A DNA stretch of 64,000 nt from Zetaproteobacteria bacterium CG_4_9_14_3_um_filter_49_83 (lineage in GTDB: Bacteria; Pseudomonadota; Zetaproteobacteria; Mariprofundales; Mariprofundaceae), in contig PFXG01000033.1 of assembly GCA_002791545.1 (NCBI GenBank), positions 1 to 64,000 of the forward strand, in the 5' to 3' direction. Position 1 is the first letter of the stretch. Each line of letters begins with the position of its first letter. Shown one piece after another: positions 45,335 through 56,350 of this stretch. The notes beneath the pieces were generated by a model. The model saw nothing but the letters and a program-made list of their open reading frames with translations. It was not told where the DNA came from and did not search any database. The position numbers and the translations under genes were made by a program.

Positions 45335-45861
45335 TGATCTCTGAAAAAATCTCCCTTGAACTATCATCAATCTGTCAATCCTGCGGCATGTGCTGCGACG
45401 GCACATTATTTCATCAGGCCAATTTGGAAAATAAGCATGACAGGGCTCTGGCCGACTCACTTGAATTAGTCACCAAACAACAACATGATAAACTTGTCTT
45501 CCAGCTTCCCTGCCATCATTTCAACCGGCAATGTACAATCTATCAGCAGCCTCGCCCGGCAATATGCCAGGGCTATTTTTGTCAGCCATTAAAAATGGCA
45601 AAGCGACAAAAAATATCTCTGCATCAAGCACATGATACAATTTCCACAGCCATGAAACTTAAACATAAATTCGATGTTGCCCGCATTAACTTTCCTGAAT
45701 TCGATAAAAAAACAGTTCTTGGAATTCGTGATGAATTGATATTCGATCACCTGCCGGAAGAACAACAGATAGCCATGCGTATCAAATATACCCCGCTACT
45801 ATTGATTGGCATGAAGCTCTTTCCGTTAATCCAGGAAATCATCAGTACCTCAAAAAAATAA
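45334..45861 (+). CDS. YkgJ-family cysteine cluster protein
   Basis: 175 residues. The cysteine cluster is CQSCGMCCDG near the start, with a later C in PCHHFNRQCTIYQQPRPAICQGYFCQP. YkgJ proteins probably bind an Fe-S cluster or zinc; the role is unknown. It follows the nucleotidyltransferase gene and a small coupled ORF, so it may be part of the RiPP transcription unit. A bidirectional terminator follows. Confidence 0.78.
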   Translation: MISEKISLELSSICQSCGMCCDGTLFHQANLENKHDRALADSLELVTKQQHDKLVFQLPCHHFNRQCTIYQQPRPAICQGYFCQPLKMAKRQKISLHQAHDTISTAMKLKHKFDVARINFPEFDKKTVLGIRDELIFDHLPEEQQIAMRIKYTPLLLIGMKLFPLIQEIISTSKK

Positions 45862-45952
45862 CTATCATCACAACAAGACTTTTGTAAACACACCTACAGA
45901 TTTCGTGAGACTGACTAATCCGGACTGAAATCAGGAAAAGAATCCAGAAAAC

Positions 45953-45989
45953 AAAAAAGCCCGCAAACTTATGCTTGCGGGCTTTTTTT
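45953..45989. terminator. bidirectional intrinsic terminator
   Basis: The stem AAAAAAGCCCGCAA pairs with TTGCGGGCTTTTTT around CTTATGC. It has a T-tract on both strands, so it can end both the ykgJ-side plus-strand transcript and the tRNA-Val/tRNA-Asp minus-strand transcript. Confidence 0.9.
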
Positions 45990-46013
45990 GTTGTGCATCC
46001 TAAGATGCTCGAG

Positions 46014-46090
46014 TGGCGGAGCGGACGGGACTCGAACCCGCGACCTCCGGCGTGACAGGCCGGCATTCTAACCAACTGAACTACCACTCC
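46014..46090 (-). tRNA. tRNA-Asp (anticodon GTC)
   Basis: 77 bases including a genomically encoded CCA. The minus strand starts GGAGTGGTAGTTCAGTTGG, has the anticodon stem-loop GCCTGTCACGC with GTC, and ends with the T-loop GGTTCGAGTCCC and a GCTCC acceptor. It lies 1 bp after the tRNA-Val gene, so the two form one transcript. Confidence 0.97.
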
Positions 46091-46091
46091 G

Positions 46092-46167
46092 TGGTGGGTG
46101 CTGCAGGGATCGAACCTGCGACCTACGGCTTGTAAGGCCGTTGCTCTCCCAGCTGAGCTAAGCACCC
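46092..46167 (-). tRNA. tRNA-Val (anticodon TAC)
   Basis: 76 bases including CCA. The minus strand starts GGGTGCTTAGCTCAGCTGGG, has the anticodon loop CTTACAA with TAC, and ends GGTTCGATCCCTGCAGCACCC-A-CCA. It is preceded by the hupB terminator. Confidence 0.97.
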
Positions 46168-46195
46168 AAAAAAACAAGGGCCACGTGCCCTTGTT
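46168..46195 (-). terminator. intrinsic terminator of hupB
   Basis: AACAAGGGC pairs with GCCCTTGTT around a 5-base loop, and is followed on the minus strand by six T residues. It lies between hupB and the tRNA-Val gene. Confidence 0.85.
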
Positions 46196-46237
46196 GTTGC
46201 GTTGCGAAAGATAATGAATTCTTCCGCAATTTCAAGC

Positions 46238-46510
46238 TTATTTTACAGCGTCTTTTAAAGCCTTGCCAGCTTTGAATTTTGGCGCTTTAGATGCTGCTAC
46301 TTCAATGGTATCACCTGTTCTTGGATTACGTGCTGTACGAGCCGCACGCTCCGCAACTGAAAATGTACCAAAACCAACCAAGCTAACGGAACCGCCATTC
46401 TTTAATGTATCAGCTACACCGCCCAATACGGCATCTACAGCATCTGCCGCTGAGGCTTTGCTCAGACCAGCTTTCTCTGCAACGTGACTTACCAATTCTG
46501 CTTTATTCAT
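46238..46510 (-). CDS. hupB: DNA-binding protein HU
   Basis: 90 residues of a standard [42 protein letters not shown], then [48 protein letters not shown], with the proline-arginine beta-arm. It bends and compacts the nucleoid. It follows lon at about 100 bp, the usual order lon-hupB. A terminator follows. Confidence 0.97.
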   Translation of the reverse strand: MNKAELVSHVAEKAGLSKASAADAVDAVLGGVADTLKNGGSVSLVGFGTFSVAERAARTARNPRTGDTIEVAASKAPKFKAGKALKDAVK

Positions 46511-46611
46511 TATTCCTCCCTGAAAGAATTTAAGGTGGGGGAACTATACGTAAGTAACCCCACTTACTGTCAACTTATTTTTTTTGTTAAACCCAGAAAA
46601 AATACCAAATT

Positions 46612-49068
46612 TTAATGCGTAATCGGTGCCGGCTTATCCAAATTCTTATCCAGATAAATATCTGCCGGTGCCTTAGACACAAATTCGGAAGGCATACTCA
46701 TACCATCAGGCAAATGCGTCAAGGCATGACTTAATACTTCGTCCATATGTGATACAGAAACCACTTCTAGCTGCTCAAGAATTATCTTAGGAATATCCTT
46801 TAGATCTTTTTCATTTTGCTTTGGTATTAACACCTTGGTTAAACCACCACGATGTGCAGCCAGCATTTTTTCCTTCAAACCACCAATCGGCAAAGCCATA
46901 CCGCGCAGGGTTATTTCACCAGTCATACAAACATTTTTCAGCACTGGAATGCCGGTCAATGCTGACACCATGGAAGTGGCCATAGCCAATCCCGCTGATG
47001 GGCCATCTTTAGGAATTGCACCTTCCGGCACATGCACATGGATATCAATGCGCTGGTGAAAATCCGGCTTAAGGCTTAACAACTCAGCCCTGGAGCGAAC
47101 ATAAGTCAGTGCTGCCTGAATGGATTCCTGCATCACATCACCCAATTGTCCAGTCACCATGAGTTTACCTTTACCCGGAACCAGTGCTGTTTCAATCTGA
47201 AGTAACTCTCCACCTACTTCTGTCCAAGCCAACCCTGTAACAACACCCACCTGATCCTCTTCTTCAGCCCGCCCAAATGAATACTGACGGACACCGAGAT
47301 AGGACTCCAGCTCACCAGTCCCTATCGAAACAATATTCTTTTCACCTGACTGGATGCGTTTCTTGGCAATTTTACGACACAACTTGGCCAGCATTCGATC
47401 CAGAGATCTTACACCCGCTTCATGCGTGTAATAACGAATGATATCGAGCAAAGCCGCTTCATCCACGTTCATAGCGTTGGCAGGTAAGCCATGTTTCTTA
47501 AGTTGCTCCGGCAATAAATAACGCATGGCAATAGCTTTCTTTTCCTGCTCCATATAACCGGCCAGACGAATAATTTCCATTCGGTCAAGTAATGGCCCGG
47601 GAATATTCAGACTATTGGCAGTCGTAATAAACATCACTTCAGACAAGTCAAAGTCGACCTCTAAATAGTGATCGTTAAAGGTATGATTCTGCTCCGGATC
47701 GAGCACTTCAAGCAAAGCCGAAGAAGGGTCACCACGAAAGTCGGAGCCCATTTTATCAATCTCATCCAATAGAATCAGTGGATTTTTGACACCTGCTTTT
47801 TTCATCGACTGAATGACTTTACCGGGCATCGATCCGATATAGGTACGCCGATGACCACGAATTTCAGCCTCATCGCGTACGCCGCCCAGACTCATGCGGA
47901 CAAACTTTCGACCCGTCGCTCGTGCAATCGAGCGACCGAGTGATGTTTTGCCCACTCCCGGAGGTCCCACAAGGCATAAAATCGGACCTTTCATCTTCCG
48001 TACAAGTTGCAATACAGCCAGATATTCGAGAATCCGCTCTTTTACTTTTTCAAGGCCATAGTGATCATCATCGAGTATTTTTTCAGCGGCATCGAGATCC
48101 CGCCGGACGCGCGCCCGCTTGTTCCACGGCAAGTCCAGCAACCAATCCAGATAATTTCGCACAACCGTAGCTTCTGCACTCATCGGCGGCATCATTTTCA
48201 AGCGTTTCAGCTCGCCCTCAGCTTTTTCTTTGGTTTCAGCTTCCAACCCTAGGGTTTCAATTCGCTCAGCCAGCATATCCAGCTCGCTCTGGGCATCATC
48301 TTCGCCCAGCTCCTTCTGAATAGCTTTCATCTGTTCAGACAGGTAGTACTCACGCTGACTCTTTTCCATTTGACGCTTCACACGCGTGCGAATTCGCTTG
48401 TCCACTTGCAGCAAATCCATCTCTTCTTCCATGTGAGCATAAAGCCGTTCAAGCCGATCAATGACACTCGGCATTTCAAGAAGACCCTGTTTATCTTCCA
48501 GCTTAAGGTTCAGATGAGAGGCAATCGTATCTGCCAGCTTATCGTACTCATCAACACCGGCAACTGACACCAGCACTTCAGGTGGGATTTTTTTATTCAG
48601 CTGAACATAGGCTTCAAACTGACGCTGTACCGTACGTGACACAGCCTCCAACTCTTTCGGATTATCTTCATGTTCGGGTAAAGCATCATATTTAGCTCGA
48701 ATGCACGTTCCATCATCAAGCATATCGTGCACATTGATACGAGCCTGACCTTCGACCAGCACCTTGATTGTACCATCCGGCAACTTGAGCAGTTGCAAAA
48801 TATTTCCAAGCGTTCCGATCGAATAAAGCTCATCCGTAGCAGGCTCATCACTTTCCGGGTCCTGCTGAGAAACAAGGATAATCTTCTTACCGGCTCGCAT
48901 GACTTCTTCCAGAGCAGTCACACTTTTAGCACGCCCGACGAACAATGGTACAATCATATGTGGGAACACCACGATGTCGCGCAAAGGCAACACGGGTAAC
49001 AGCGTATCAGAACCTGTTAAAGCACCTGTGTCTTTCTGACCATGTTCTGAATTCCATTCTTCTGCCAC
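46612..49068 (-). CDS. lon: ATP-dependent protease La (Lon)
   Basis: 818 residues. The N-terminal LON domain starts [29 protein letters not shown]; the AAA+ domain has Walker [18 protein letters not shown] and Walker [15 protein letters not shown]; the C-terminal protease carries the Ser of [16 protein letters not shown] and the Lys of [16 protein letters not shown]. It degrades damaged and regulatory proteins. Downstream of clpX by 44 bp, and upstream of hupB, the common order in proteobacteria. Confidence 0.98.
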   Translation of the reverse strand: MAEEWNSEHGQKDTGALTGSDTLLPVLPLRDIVVFPHMIVPLFVGRAKSVTALEEVMRAGKKIILVSQQDPESDEPATDELYSIGTLGNILQLLKLPDGTIKVLVEGQARINVHDMLDDGTCIRAKYDALPEHEDNPKELEAVSRTVQRQFEAYVQLNKKIPPEVLVSVAGVDEYDKLADTIASHLNLKLEDKQGLLEMPSVIDRLERLYAHMEEEMDLLQVDKRIRTRVKRQMEKSQREYYLSEQMKAIQKELGEDDAQSELDMLAERIETLGLEAETKEKAEGELKRLKMMPPMSAEATVVRNYLDWLLDLPWNKRARVRRDLDAAEKILDDDHYGLEKVKERILEYLAVLQLVRKMKGPILCLVGPPGVGKTSLGRSIARATGRKFVRMSLGGVRDEAEIRGHRRTYIGSMPGKVIQSMKKAGVKNPLILLDEIDKMGSDFRGDPSSALLEVLDPEQNHTFNDHYLEVDFDLSEVMFITTANSLNIPGPLLDRMEIIRLAGYMEQEKKAIAMRYLLPEQLKKHGLPANAMNVDEAALLDIIRYYTHEAGVRSLDRMLAKLCRKIAKKRIQSGEKNIVSIGTGELESYLGVRQYSFGRAEEEDQVGVVTGLAWTEVGGELLQIETALVPGKGKLMVTGQLGDVMQESIQAALTYVRSRAELLSLKPDFHQRIDIHVHVPEGAIPKDGPSAGLAMATSMVSALTGIPVLKNVCMTGEITLRGMALPIGGLKEKMLAAHRGGLTKVLIPKQNEKDLKDIPKIILEQLEVVSVSHMDEVLSHALTHLPDGMSMPSEFVSKAPADIYLDKNLDKPAPITH

Positions 49069-49112
49069 ATTGACTCCTTCAGCCTTATTTTACGAATATT
49101 TCCGGGATACTC

Positions 49113-50369
49113 TTATGCCGCTTCGTCTTCGGACTGAAGAACCAGAACCGGCCTGGCATTGGTTTCCACAACATCTGCACCAATCACACACTTTTCAACA
49201 TTTCCCATCGAGGGAATGTCATACATCACATCAAGCATCACCGACTCCATAATCGCACGCAGGCCGCGTGCGCCTGTTTTACGCTGGATCGCTTTGTCAG
49301 CAATAGCTTCCAGAGCATCTTCGGTAAAACTCAAGTCGACACCATCATACGACAATAGAGCCTGATACTGCTTCACCAGTGCATTTTTCGGCTTCACCAG
49401 AATTTCAAGCAATGCATCTTTTTCCAGCGGTGAAAGTGTTGCCACAGCGGGCAAGCGTCCGATAAGTTCCGGAATCAAGCCATATTTCATCAAGTCTTCC
49501 GGCTCAACCTGTTTCAATATTTCGCCGATATCCTGCTCGTTTTCAACCTTCACATTGGCAGAAAAGCCAATTGAACGCTTCTTACCACGAGCCTCAATCA
49601 ATTTTTCCAGACCGGAGAATGCACCACCGAGAATAAACAGGACGTTAGTCGTATCAACCTGCAAAAATTCCTGCTGCGGATGCTTACGCCCACCCTGCGG
49701 CGGAACACTTGCCACAGTTCCTTCAACCAGCTTTAACAGTGCCTGCTGAACACCTTCACCGGAGACATCGCGGGTAATCGATGGAGAATCAGCCTTACGC
49801 GAAAGCTTGTCGACCTCGTCAATATACACAATGCCGCGCTGAGCCCGCTCAACATCGTAATCAGCCGCCTGCAACAGCTTTAGAATGATATTCTCGACAT
49901 CTTCACCAACATATCCGGCTTCGGTCAGGGTTGTTGCATCAGCCATCACAAAAGGGACATCAAAAATTTTCGCTAACGTCTGAGCCAGCAGTGTTTTACC
50001 ACATCCTGTCGGACCGAGCAGCAAAACATTACTCTTGGAAATTTCAACATCACTTTTCTGATTGTGATCAATCCGCTTGTAATGGTTGTATACAGCCACC
50101 GAAAGCAAGCGTTTCGGCGCTTCCTGCCCGATCACATACTGATCAAGAAATTCCTTGATTTCAGAGGGCTTGGGTAACCCCTTCTTATCTTTGGATTTTT
50201 GTGTACTGTCCTGTCCGTTAAGTTCTTCCACAATAATTTCATTGCACAACTCGATACACTCGTTGCAAATGAAAACACTCGGTCCGGCAATGAGCTTCTT
50301 AACATCATGCTGGCTCTTACCACAAAAGGAACAGTACAGGGTTGATTCACCGCCACCTTGTTTTGCCAT
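49113..50369 (-). CDS. clpX: ATP-dependent Clp protease ATP-binding subunit ClpX
   Basis: 418 residues. The N-terminal zinc domain is [30 protein letters not shown], with four cysteines. The AAA+ module has Walker [18 protein letters not shown], Walker [14 protein letters not shown] and sensor [13 protein letters not shown]. It unfolds substrates and feeds ClpP, encoded 58 bp upstream. Confidence 0.98.
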   Translation of the reverse strand: MAKQGGGESTLYCSFCGKSQHDVKKLIAGPSVFICNECIELCNEIIVEELNGQDSTQKSKDKKGLPKPSEIKEFLDQYVIGQEAPKRLLSVAVYNHYKRIDHNQKSDVEISKSNVLLLGPTGCGKTLLAQTLAKIFDVPFVMADATTLTEAGYVGEDVENIILKLLQAADYDVERAQRGIVYIDEVDKLSRKADSPSITRDVSGEGVQQALLKLVEGTVASVPPQGGRKHPQQEFLQVDTTNVLFILGGAFSGLEKLIEARGKKRSIGFSANVKVENEQDIGEILKQVEPEDLMKYGLIPELIGRLPAVATLSPLEKDALLEILVKPKNALVKQYQALLSYDGVDLSFTEDALEAIADKAIQRKTGARGLRAIMESVMLDVMYDIPSMGNVEKCVIGADVVETNARPVLVLQSEDEAA

Positions 50370-50427
50370 TTTCTACCTCCGCCATATCCGCGCCCCGATG
50401 GGGGAAACGCTGCACATGGAGTTCAAG

Positions 50428-51051
50428 TTAACTGTCCTTATTGATACTGCTTTCTGAACCTTCAATCTCAGCGCGCGAGTTTAACACACGGTCGATTAAA
50501 CCATAATTACAAGCCTCACTGGCCGAAAGAAAATAATCACGCTCAACATCTTCTGAGACTTTCTCAAGTGTTTGCCCTGTATGGTGAGCCAACAATGCAT
50601 TCAGATGATCTTTAAGTTTAATAATTTCACGGGCATGAATCTCAATATCTGTGGCCTGGCCCTGAAATCCACCCAATGGCTGATGAATCATAATCCGCGC
50701 ATTGGGCAGTGCAAAACGCTTACCCGGCGCTCCGGCAGCCAGCAAATGGGCCCCCATACTCGCTGCTTGCCCAACACAAAGCGTCGAAACATCACAACGA
50801 ATATATTGCATGGTATCATAAATGGCCATACCGGCCGTTACCAGCCCACCCGGACTGTTGATATACATATAAATATCTTTATCCGGCCCTTCTGCTTCCA
50901 GAAACAATAATTGTGCCGTTATCAGGTTAGCCATGTGATCATCAACAGGGCCACTCATAAACACAATACGTTCTTTGAGCAAACGCGAAAAGATATCATA
51001 CGAACGTTCGCCTCTAGCCGTTTGCTCTACCACCATTGGGATCAGATTCAT
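50428..51051 (-). CDS. clpP: ATP-dependent Clp protease proteolytic subunit ClpP
   Basis: 207 residues. The catalytic Ser lies in [17 protein letters not shown], the His in [26 protein letters not shown], and the Asp follows in the C-terminal part (EDVERDYF). The N-terminus [28 protein letters not shown] is typical. It starts 11 bp after the trigger factor gene. Confidence 0.98.
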   Translation of the reverse strand: MNLIPMVVEQTARGERSYDIFSRLLKERIVFMSGPVDDHMANLITAQLLFLEAEGPDKDIYMYINSPGGLVTAGMAIYDTMQYIRCDVSTLCVGQAASMGAHLLAAGAPGKRFALPNARIMIHQPLGGFQGQATDIEIHAREIIKLKDHLNALLAHHTGQTLEKVSEDVERDYFLSASEACNYGLIDRVLNSRAEIEGSESSINKDS

Positions 51052-51061
51052 GCTTGAACTC

Positions 51062-52390
51062 CTAAGAATTATCGCGTTCTTTCTGCCATTGGGAGAGAGT
51101 TATTTCAACCTTTGACGTTTTTGCTTCGGCTACCACATGATCGATACACTTGGCTTCAAGCAATCTTTCTTTCACATTGGCAATCTGTTCTTTATCGCTT
51201 TTCACCCACTGAATGAATTGTCCGCGCTGCTCAGCCGGATACTGAACCGACACACGTGCCAGCTCGGCATCAATCTCTTCTTCGCTAACTTCAACACCAG
51301 AGAGGGTACGCACAGCCTGAATCAACACAGACAATTTCAGACCACGCTCGGACTTTTCACGTACTTCTTTCTGGAATGCTTCATCGGCAAACATTTCAGG
51401 GCCAACATCAGCCCCCTGACGCTGCATATTCTGCATTACACGAGAGATCATCGCCCGGCTGTCCTGCTCAATCATACGCTCAGAGATGGTCACATCGTTC
51501 GCTGCCAGCAGTGCATCAAACGCCGCATCGCGGGTTACACTTGCAGAGGCATCTTTTGCTTCAAGACCCAGTCTTTCCCGGGCATCCTGACGCAGCGATA
51601 TTGCATTTTCAAAACCAAGAAGTTCAGCCAGTTTATCTTCGTTTTCTGGTTTGACAGCCTTAGCAACAAGCTTCACATCGGTTTCAAAGCGTGCATCTTT
51701 ACCGGCCAGATGGGCTGCCTGATAGGGTGACGGAAACGTTACATTCACTGTCACGTGATCACCGGCTTTGGCTCCGACCAACTGATCTTCAAAGCCGGGA
51801 ATAAACTGACCCGCCCCCAACACCAGTGGCGTATCTTCGCCACGGCCACCTTCAAATGCCTCATCACCAATAAAACCGACAAAATCAATCGTCACCTGAT
51901 CGCCCAACTCAGCCACGCGCCCGTCTTCTTCTTCATACTTAACCTGAGAATCCATCAGGCGCTCGACCACTGAATCGATATCAGAATTTTCAACGTTTAC
52001 AGTAGTCTGCTCAAATTCAAGTTTCGCCAACGGGCTGAGCTCAACTTCCGGCCAGGTCACCACATTCAGGTTAAAGACGAAATGTTCAACAGGCTGAATC
52101 GCCGGAATATCCAGTTCAGGCTGAATCGCCGGCTTAAGACCGGATGCATCAATGGCACCGATATAATGCGTCTGTAGCAACTGAGAGACTGTATCATCAT
52201 GCAATTTCGGACCGAACTGCTGTTTGATTACCTGCATTGGCGTTTTACCCGGACGGAAGCCAGGCAACTTGGCAGAGCGGGACAATGCAGCCAGCTGCTC
52301 ATTGTAAATTCTGTCATATTCAGATTTAGGCAGCTTTACCTCAACCTGATGCTCATTGCTGCCTGTCTGTTTGACCTGTGTCTGTATCAT
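51062..52390 (-). CDS. tig: trigger factor
   Basis: 442 residues. The ribosome-binding domain is [41 protein letters not shown] (GFRxGK motif), followed by an FKBP-type PPIase domain ([49 protein letters not shown]) and the helical C-terminal chaperone arms. It binds nascent chains on the ribosome. The order tig-clpP-clpX-lon-hupB is complete here. Confidence 0.97.
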   Translation of the reverse strand: MIQTQVKQTGSNEHQVEVKLPKSEYDRIYNEQLAALSRSAKLPGFRPGKTPMQVIKQQFGPKLHDDTVSQLLQTHYIGAIDASGLKPAIQPELDIPAIQPVEHFVFNLNVVTWPEVELSPLAKLEFEQTTVNVENSDIDSVVERLMDSQVKYEEEDGRVAELGDQVTIDFVGFIGDEAFEGGRGEDTPLVLGAGQFIPGFEDQLVGAKAGDHVTVNVTFPSPYQAAHLAGKDARFETDVKLVAKAVKPENEDKLAELLGFENAISLRQDARERLGLEAKDASASVTRDAAFDALLAANDVTISERMIEQDSRAMISRVMQNMQRQGADVGPEMFADEAFQKEVREKSERGLKLSVLIQAVRTLSGVEVSEEEIDAELARVSVQYPAEQRGQFIQWVKSDKEQIANVKERLLEAKCIDHVVAEAKTSKVEITLSQWQKERDNS

Positions 52391-52469
52391 GCATGTTCTC
52401 CGATTATTTCCATGTTAATATGATTCCCTGTACTAGATCACTTCATCATTGAAATGTCATTGTGGGAGA

Positions 52470-52553
<84 letters not shown>

Positions 52554-52676
52554 TTACACCATGTACGCATGTTCTGATTTGCCTGCCAGCAAATTGAAAG
52601 CGGCCGGAACTATGCCGTTGCAGCCCGGCCAAATCAACCTGCACAGTAACATTTTTCCAAATAGCAGGCAGTAAGT

Positions 52677-53351
52677 TTAAAACCAGCCGTGCTCCCTGAA
52701 AGATAACACTTCTTTATCAGCCACCAGAAAATGATCCAGCAGCTGAATATCCAACGGCGCACAGGCTTCGGACATCCGCCGCGTAAGACTGATATCCTCT
52801 TCGCTGGCATGCGGCGTGCCACCCGGATGATTATGAAATAAAATCATTGCCTTGGCATCCAGTTCCAGCGCCCGTTTCATCACATTACGTGGATATACAG
52901 CCGCCCTGTCAACCGTGCCTTCAAAAAGAATTTGCGTCACCAGATGTCGGTGTTGTTGATCAGCGAATACAGCGCCGAAACATTCCATGCGCCGTCCTTG
53001 TAATAACACCCGCAAGTGCTCTTTCACACGATCTGGCCGGTCAAATACCGAGCGCCCGGGCAAATCAGATGCCAGATAACGCTCTTTCACCTGCCGGACA
53101 AGTGTTAAGTACATTGCCCCCTTCTCACCGACACCTTCGACCTGTGCCAGCTCCTCGACCGGCGCATCAAAAACTCCGGCCAGGGTACAAAAGCGTTTCA
53201 ACAAGCGTTTGGCAACCGGCTTAACGTCGCTGCGCGGCACCGCATAGGTCAGCAGCAGCTCCACAATTTCATAATCGTGGAACCCCTCAAATCCGCTGAC
53301 GGCAAAACGCTGCCGCAATCGCTCCCTATGTCCTTTAACACTCTCATCCAT
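52677..53351 (-). CDS. radC: RadC-like JAB domain protein
   Basis: 224 residues from the ATG at 53351 (a longer frame reaches 53453). The helix-hairpin-helix-like N-terminus (LAQVEGVGEKGAMYLTLVRQVKERYL) is followed by the JAB/MPN domain with HNHPGGTPHASEEDISLTRRM (HxH and Asp/Ser of the zinc site) and LLDHFLVADKEVLSFRE. The family is called RadC by history; a DNA repair role is not established. It is divergent from alr by 75 bp. Confidence 0.92.
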   Translation of the reverse strand: MDESVKGHRERLRQRFAVSGFEGFHDYEIVELLLTYAVPRSDVKPVAKRLLKRFCTLAGVFDAPVEELAQVEGVGEKGAMYLTLVRQVKERYLASDLPGRSVFDRPDRVKEHLRVLLQGRRMECFGAVFADQQHRHLVTQILFEGTVDRAAVYPRNVMKRALELDAKAMILFHNHPGGTPHASEEDISLTRRMSEACAPLDIQLLDHFLVADKEVLSFREHGWF

Positions 53352-53426
53352 AGCCCATATCTCACCGAAATATACACGAGAACACAAGAACATTTCATAT
53401 AGGGAAGCTCTGGTTATACTTGCCCG

Positions 53427-54500
53427 ATGCGTCCAGCCATTGCCCTCATCCACCTCGATCGTTTACGCGACAATTTCGAGATCGTCACCTCGCATGCCGG
53501 TCATGCCAATATTATATCCGTGGTGAAATCCAACGCCTACGGCCATGGCCTGCACATCATTGCGCCGGAATTACATCGCATCGGTTGCCGCAACTTTGCT
53601 GTAACTGAGGCTTCAGAAGGGGCGCGCCTGCGTGACATCCTTGGCCCTGATTGTGACATCACGCTGCTCTCTGGTTTGTTTGATTCTCATGACGCCGAAC
53701 TCTGCGGCACGTTCAGACTCTCGCCCGTTGTCACCGAACAGCTGCATATTCAATGGCTCAGAGATAACAGATTCAACGGCAGTGTCTGGTTGAAAGTCGA
53801 TACCGGCATGCAACGACTGGGCACCACCGAACTGAAATCACTCCATGCGGCCAGCCAGGCATCGGGTATTGGTATTGCCGGCATCATGTCGCATCTGGCC
53901 TGTGCAGACACGCCGGAACACCCACTGAACCGCTCGCAAGCTGATGCCTTTAGCCACCTGTGCTCTGAGCTTCCTTCAGCTACAGCTGCCTCTCTGCTCA
54001 ATAGCGCCGGATTGATTGCCCTGCCTGATCAGACACTGGATTTCGTTCGTCCCGGCCTTGCCTTGTATGGTGCCGAACCGGTCATTGCTGAACCGCTCGG
54101 CTTAAAACCTGTCATGGAATTCACAGCGCAAGTCATGCAGGTCCGCGACATCGAGGCCGGAACCCCTGTTTCCTACGGTGCAACATTTACCGCAAACAAA
54201 AACATGCGTATCGCCCTGATCTGTACAGGTTATGCCGACGGTTTACCGGTGAGCCTGTCCAACAACGGCTTTGCCGAACACGATGGCGCGCTACTGCCTA
54301 TCATCGGTCGTGTGTGTATGGATTATTGCCTGCTTGATTGCACCGAGCATCCGCTGCAAACCGGCCAGCGTGTTTCCTTCTGGGGAGGCGATATACTCAA
54401 GCCTGAACAGGTTGCCGCCCGCATCAATACCATCCCCTACACCCTGATGACCGGCGTCAGCGACCGCGTGCATCGCGAGGTTGTAACCAATCCGGGCTAA
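53427..54500 (+). CDS. alr: alanine racemase
   Basis: 357 residues. The PLP lysine is in ISVVKSNAYGHG (about K34), and the C-terminal catalytic Tyr lies in PVSYGATFTANKNMRIALICTGYADGLP. The family pattern FARPGLALYGAEP is replaced by FVRPGLALYGAEP. It converts L-alanine to D-alanine for peptidoglycan. It is convergent with fumC, 6 bp away. Confidence 0.96.
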   Translation: MRPAIALIHLDRLRDNFEIVTSHAGHANIISVVKSNAYGHGLHIIAPELHRIGCRNFAVTEASEGARLRDILGPDCDITLLSGLFDSHDAELCGTFRLSPVVTEQLHIQWLRDNRFNGSVWLKVDTGMQRLGTTELKSLHAASQASGIGIAGIMSHLACADTPEHPLNRSQADAFSHLCSELPSATAASLLNSAGLIALPDQTLDFVRPGLALYGAEPVIAEPLGLKPVMEFTAQVMQVRDIEAGTPVSYGATFTANKNMRIALICTGYADGLPVSLSNNGFAEHDGALLPIIGRVCMDYCLLDCTEHPLQTGQRVSFWGGDILKPEQVAARINTIPYTLMTGVSDRVHREVVTNPG

Positions 54501-54506
54501 ACCACA

Positions 54507-55898
54507 CTAAGCGGACGGATGCAACATCGTCTGCGGATCCAGCAGCCGATCAAGCTCTGCCACATCCAGAATCTTCTCGTCCAGACATACCTGACGCACA
54601 GTTTTGCCTTCGGCGACGGCCTGCTTGGCCAGCACGGAAGCTTTATCATAACCGATAACAGGTGCCAGCGAAGTCACCATGCTCATGGACCACTGAATCT
54701 GACGCTCGCACACATCGGCATTGGCTGTCAGCCCGGCAATACATTTATCGGCAAACATCAGACTGGCTTGCGTCAGCAGCATTTCCGACTCAATAATATT
54801 ATGTGCCATGACCGGCAACATGACATTCAGATCAAGCAAGCCGGAAGCCCCGGCAAAGGCAATTGTCGCATCGTTACCAATGACTTGCGCACACACCTGG
54901 GCCATCGATTCAGCGATCACCGGATTCACCTTGCCCGGCATAATCGATGAACCCGGCTGCACAGCCGGCACGGTAATTTCACCCAGCCCGCAACGCGGCC
55001 CCATATTTAATATACGTACATCGTTAGCGATTTTCACCAGCGACACAGCCAGCGTGCGCAGCGCGCCGGAGAGCTCGACTATGGCATCCTGCGCCGCTTG
55101 CGCTTCAAAGTGATTTTCTGCTTCACGAAACTCAATGCTGTACACTTCCGCCAGCGCTGCCGCCACCCTGCTGCCAAATTCCGGGTGGGTATTGAGACCG
55201 GTTCCGACCGCAGTTCCACCCTGCGCCAACTCGGCAAGATTCGGCAATGTAGCCCGCAGGCGAGCAATACCCAGTTCAATCTGTCTGGCCCAGGCGGATA
55301 TCTCCTGACCCAATGTGATCGGTGTGGCATCCATCAAATGGGTACGTCCGATTTTAACCACATCCATGGTTGCAGCAGCCTTATTTTGCAGCCGGGTATG
55401 CAAGTACTGCAAAGCGGGAATCAGTTCGTGTACCAGCAAATCAGCGGCAGAAACATGCAAGGCCGTTGGAATAACATCGTTGGAGGACTGGCCCATGTTC
55501 ACATGATCATTGGGATGCACCATCACTTCAGACTGCATCTGTGCACAACGGTGAGCAATCACCTCGTTGGCATTCATATTTGTTGAAGTGCCAGAGCCCG
55601 TTTGAAAAATATCGAGGACAAACTGATGATCCCATCTGCCGGAAGCCACTTCTCCAGCCACTTCGCGAATCAGTTGAACACGCGGCTGATCCAACTTACC
55701 CAAAGCACCATTCACTTCTGCTGCTGCTATCTTGATATTACCCAGCGCCTTGATAAAAGCACGTGGAAAGCGCAACGAGGAAACAGGGAAATTCTCTACA
55801 GCACGTGCCGTCGATGCACCATACATAGCATCAGCCGGAACCTGCATTTCACCCATGGAGTCTTTTTCAATTCTGTATTGATGTTTAGCGTCGTTCAT
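54507..55898 (-). CDS. fumC: class II fumarate hydratase
   Basis: 463 residues. The signature GSSIMPGKVNPVIAESMAQVC is present, plus SGTSTNMNANEVIAHRC near the start and GRTHLMDATPITLGQEISAWARQIE. It hydrates fumarate to malate in the TCA cycle. It is oriented toward alr, with the 6S RNA gene upstream on the same strand. Confidence 0.97.
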   Translation of the reverse strand: MNDAKHQYRIEKDSMGEMQVPADAMYGASTARAVENFPVSSLRFPRAFIKALGNIKIAAAEVNGALGKLDQPRVQLIREVAGEVASGRWDHQFVLDIFQTGSGTSTNMNANEVIAHRCAQMQSEVMVHPNDHVNMGQSSNDVIPTALHVSAADLLVHELIPALQYLHTRLQNKAAATMDVVKIGRTHLMDATPITLGQEISAWARQIELGIARLRATLPNLAELAQGGTAVGTGLNTHPEFGSRVAAALAEVYSIEFREAENHFEAQAAQDAIVELSGALRTLAVSLVKIANDVRILNMGPRCGLGEITVPAVQPGSSIMPGKVNPVIAESMAQVCAQVIGNDATIAFAGASGLLDLNVMLPVMAHNIIESEMLLTQASLMFADKCIAGLTANADVCERQIQWSMSMVTSLAPVIGYDKASVLAKQAVAEGKTVRQVCLDEKILDVAELDRLLDPQTMLHPSA

Positions 55899-56028
55899 GA
55901 CTTACCTCTGATAAATGATGCTCATAAAATATAAGTGTCGGGGAAGCGACGTTAGCAGAACACGGGATTATTTGAAGTGATGAATTGCGTTTGTAGGAAA
56001 GGCCTTCAGGCCAAAGAAAAAACCCGCA

Positions 56029-56183
56029 GGATGGATGTTATGGCCTGTAACTACTGAACCCTTTTAGCTAAGGTGGGAACCTCACCGCAATATCAGGTAA
56101 CCTGAAAAGGTCGCTCACAATTGCAGTAGCTGGCTCCCGTTCAGTGCGTATCGGCTCAAGCGTACAAGCCACAACATCCATCC
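56029..56183 (-). ncRNA. ssrS: 6S RNA
   Basis: On the minus strand the 11-bp closing stem GGATGGATGTT (56173-56183) pairs with AACATCCATCC (56029-56039). Inside are elements shared with proteobacterial 6S RNA: CTTGAGCCGATA near the 5' side, GGTGAG in the apical part, and AAGGGTTCAGTAGTTACAG near the 3' side, matching the E. coli positions by eye. A GCGGGTTTTTT sequence follows the 3' end (about 56017-56026) and can serve as terminator. 6S RNA sequesters sigma-70 RNA polymerase in stationary phase. The gene lies upstream of fumC; ends are approximate. Confidence 0.82.
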
Positions 56184-56350
56184 AACGAGCTTGGTGAAAT
56201 CCTACCATAAGCACCCGGTGTAATCAAACCAAATATGATATTTCCCTGATCCTTAATACGTCATATTACAATGTTTAAAAACCACGCATATCTTGTATCC
56301 AAACCCGCTTTCAGGCACGTTTCGTGATTCGAAAAATGCCGGAGAAACCT

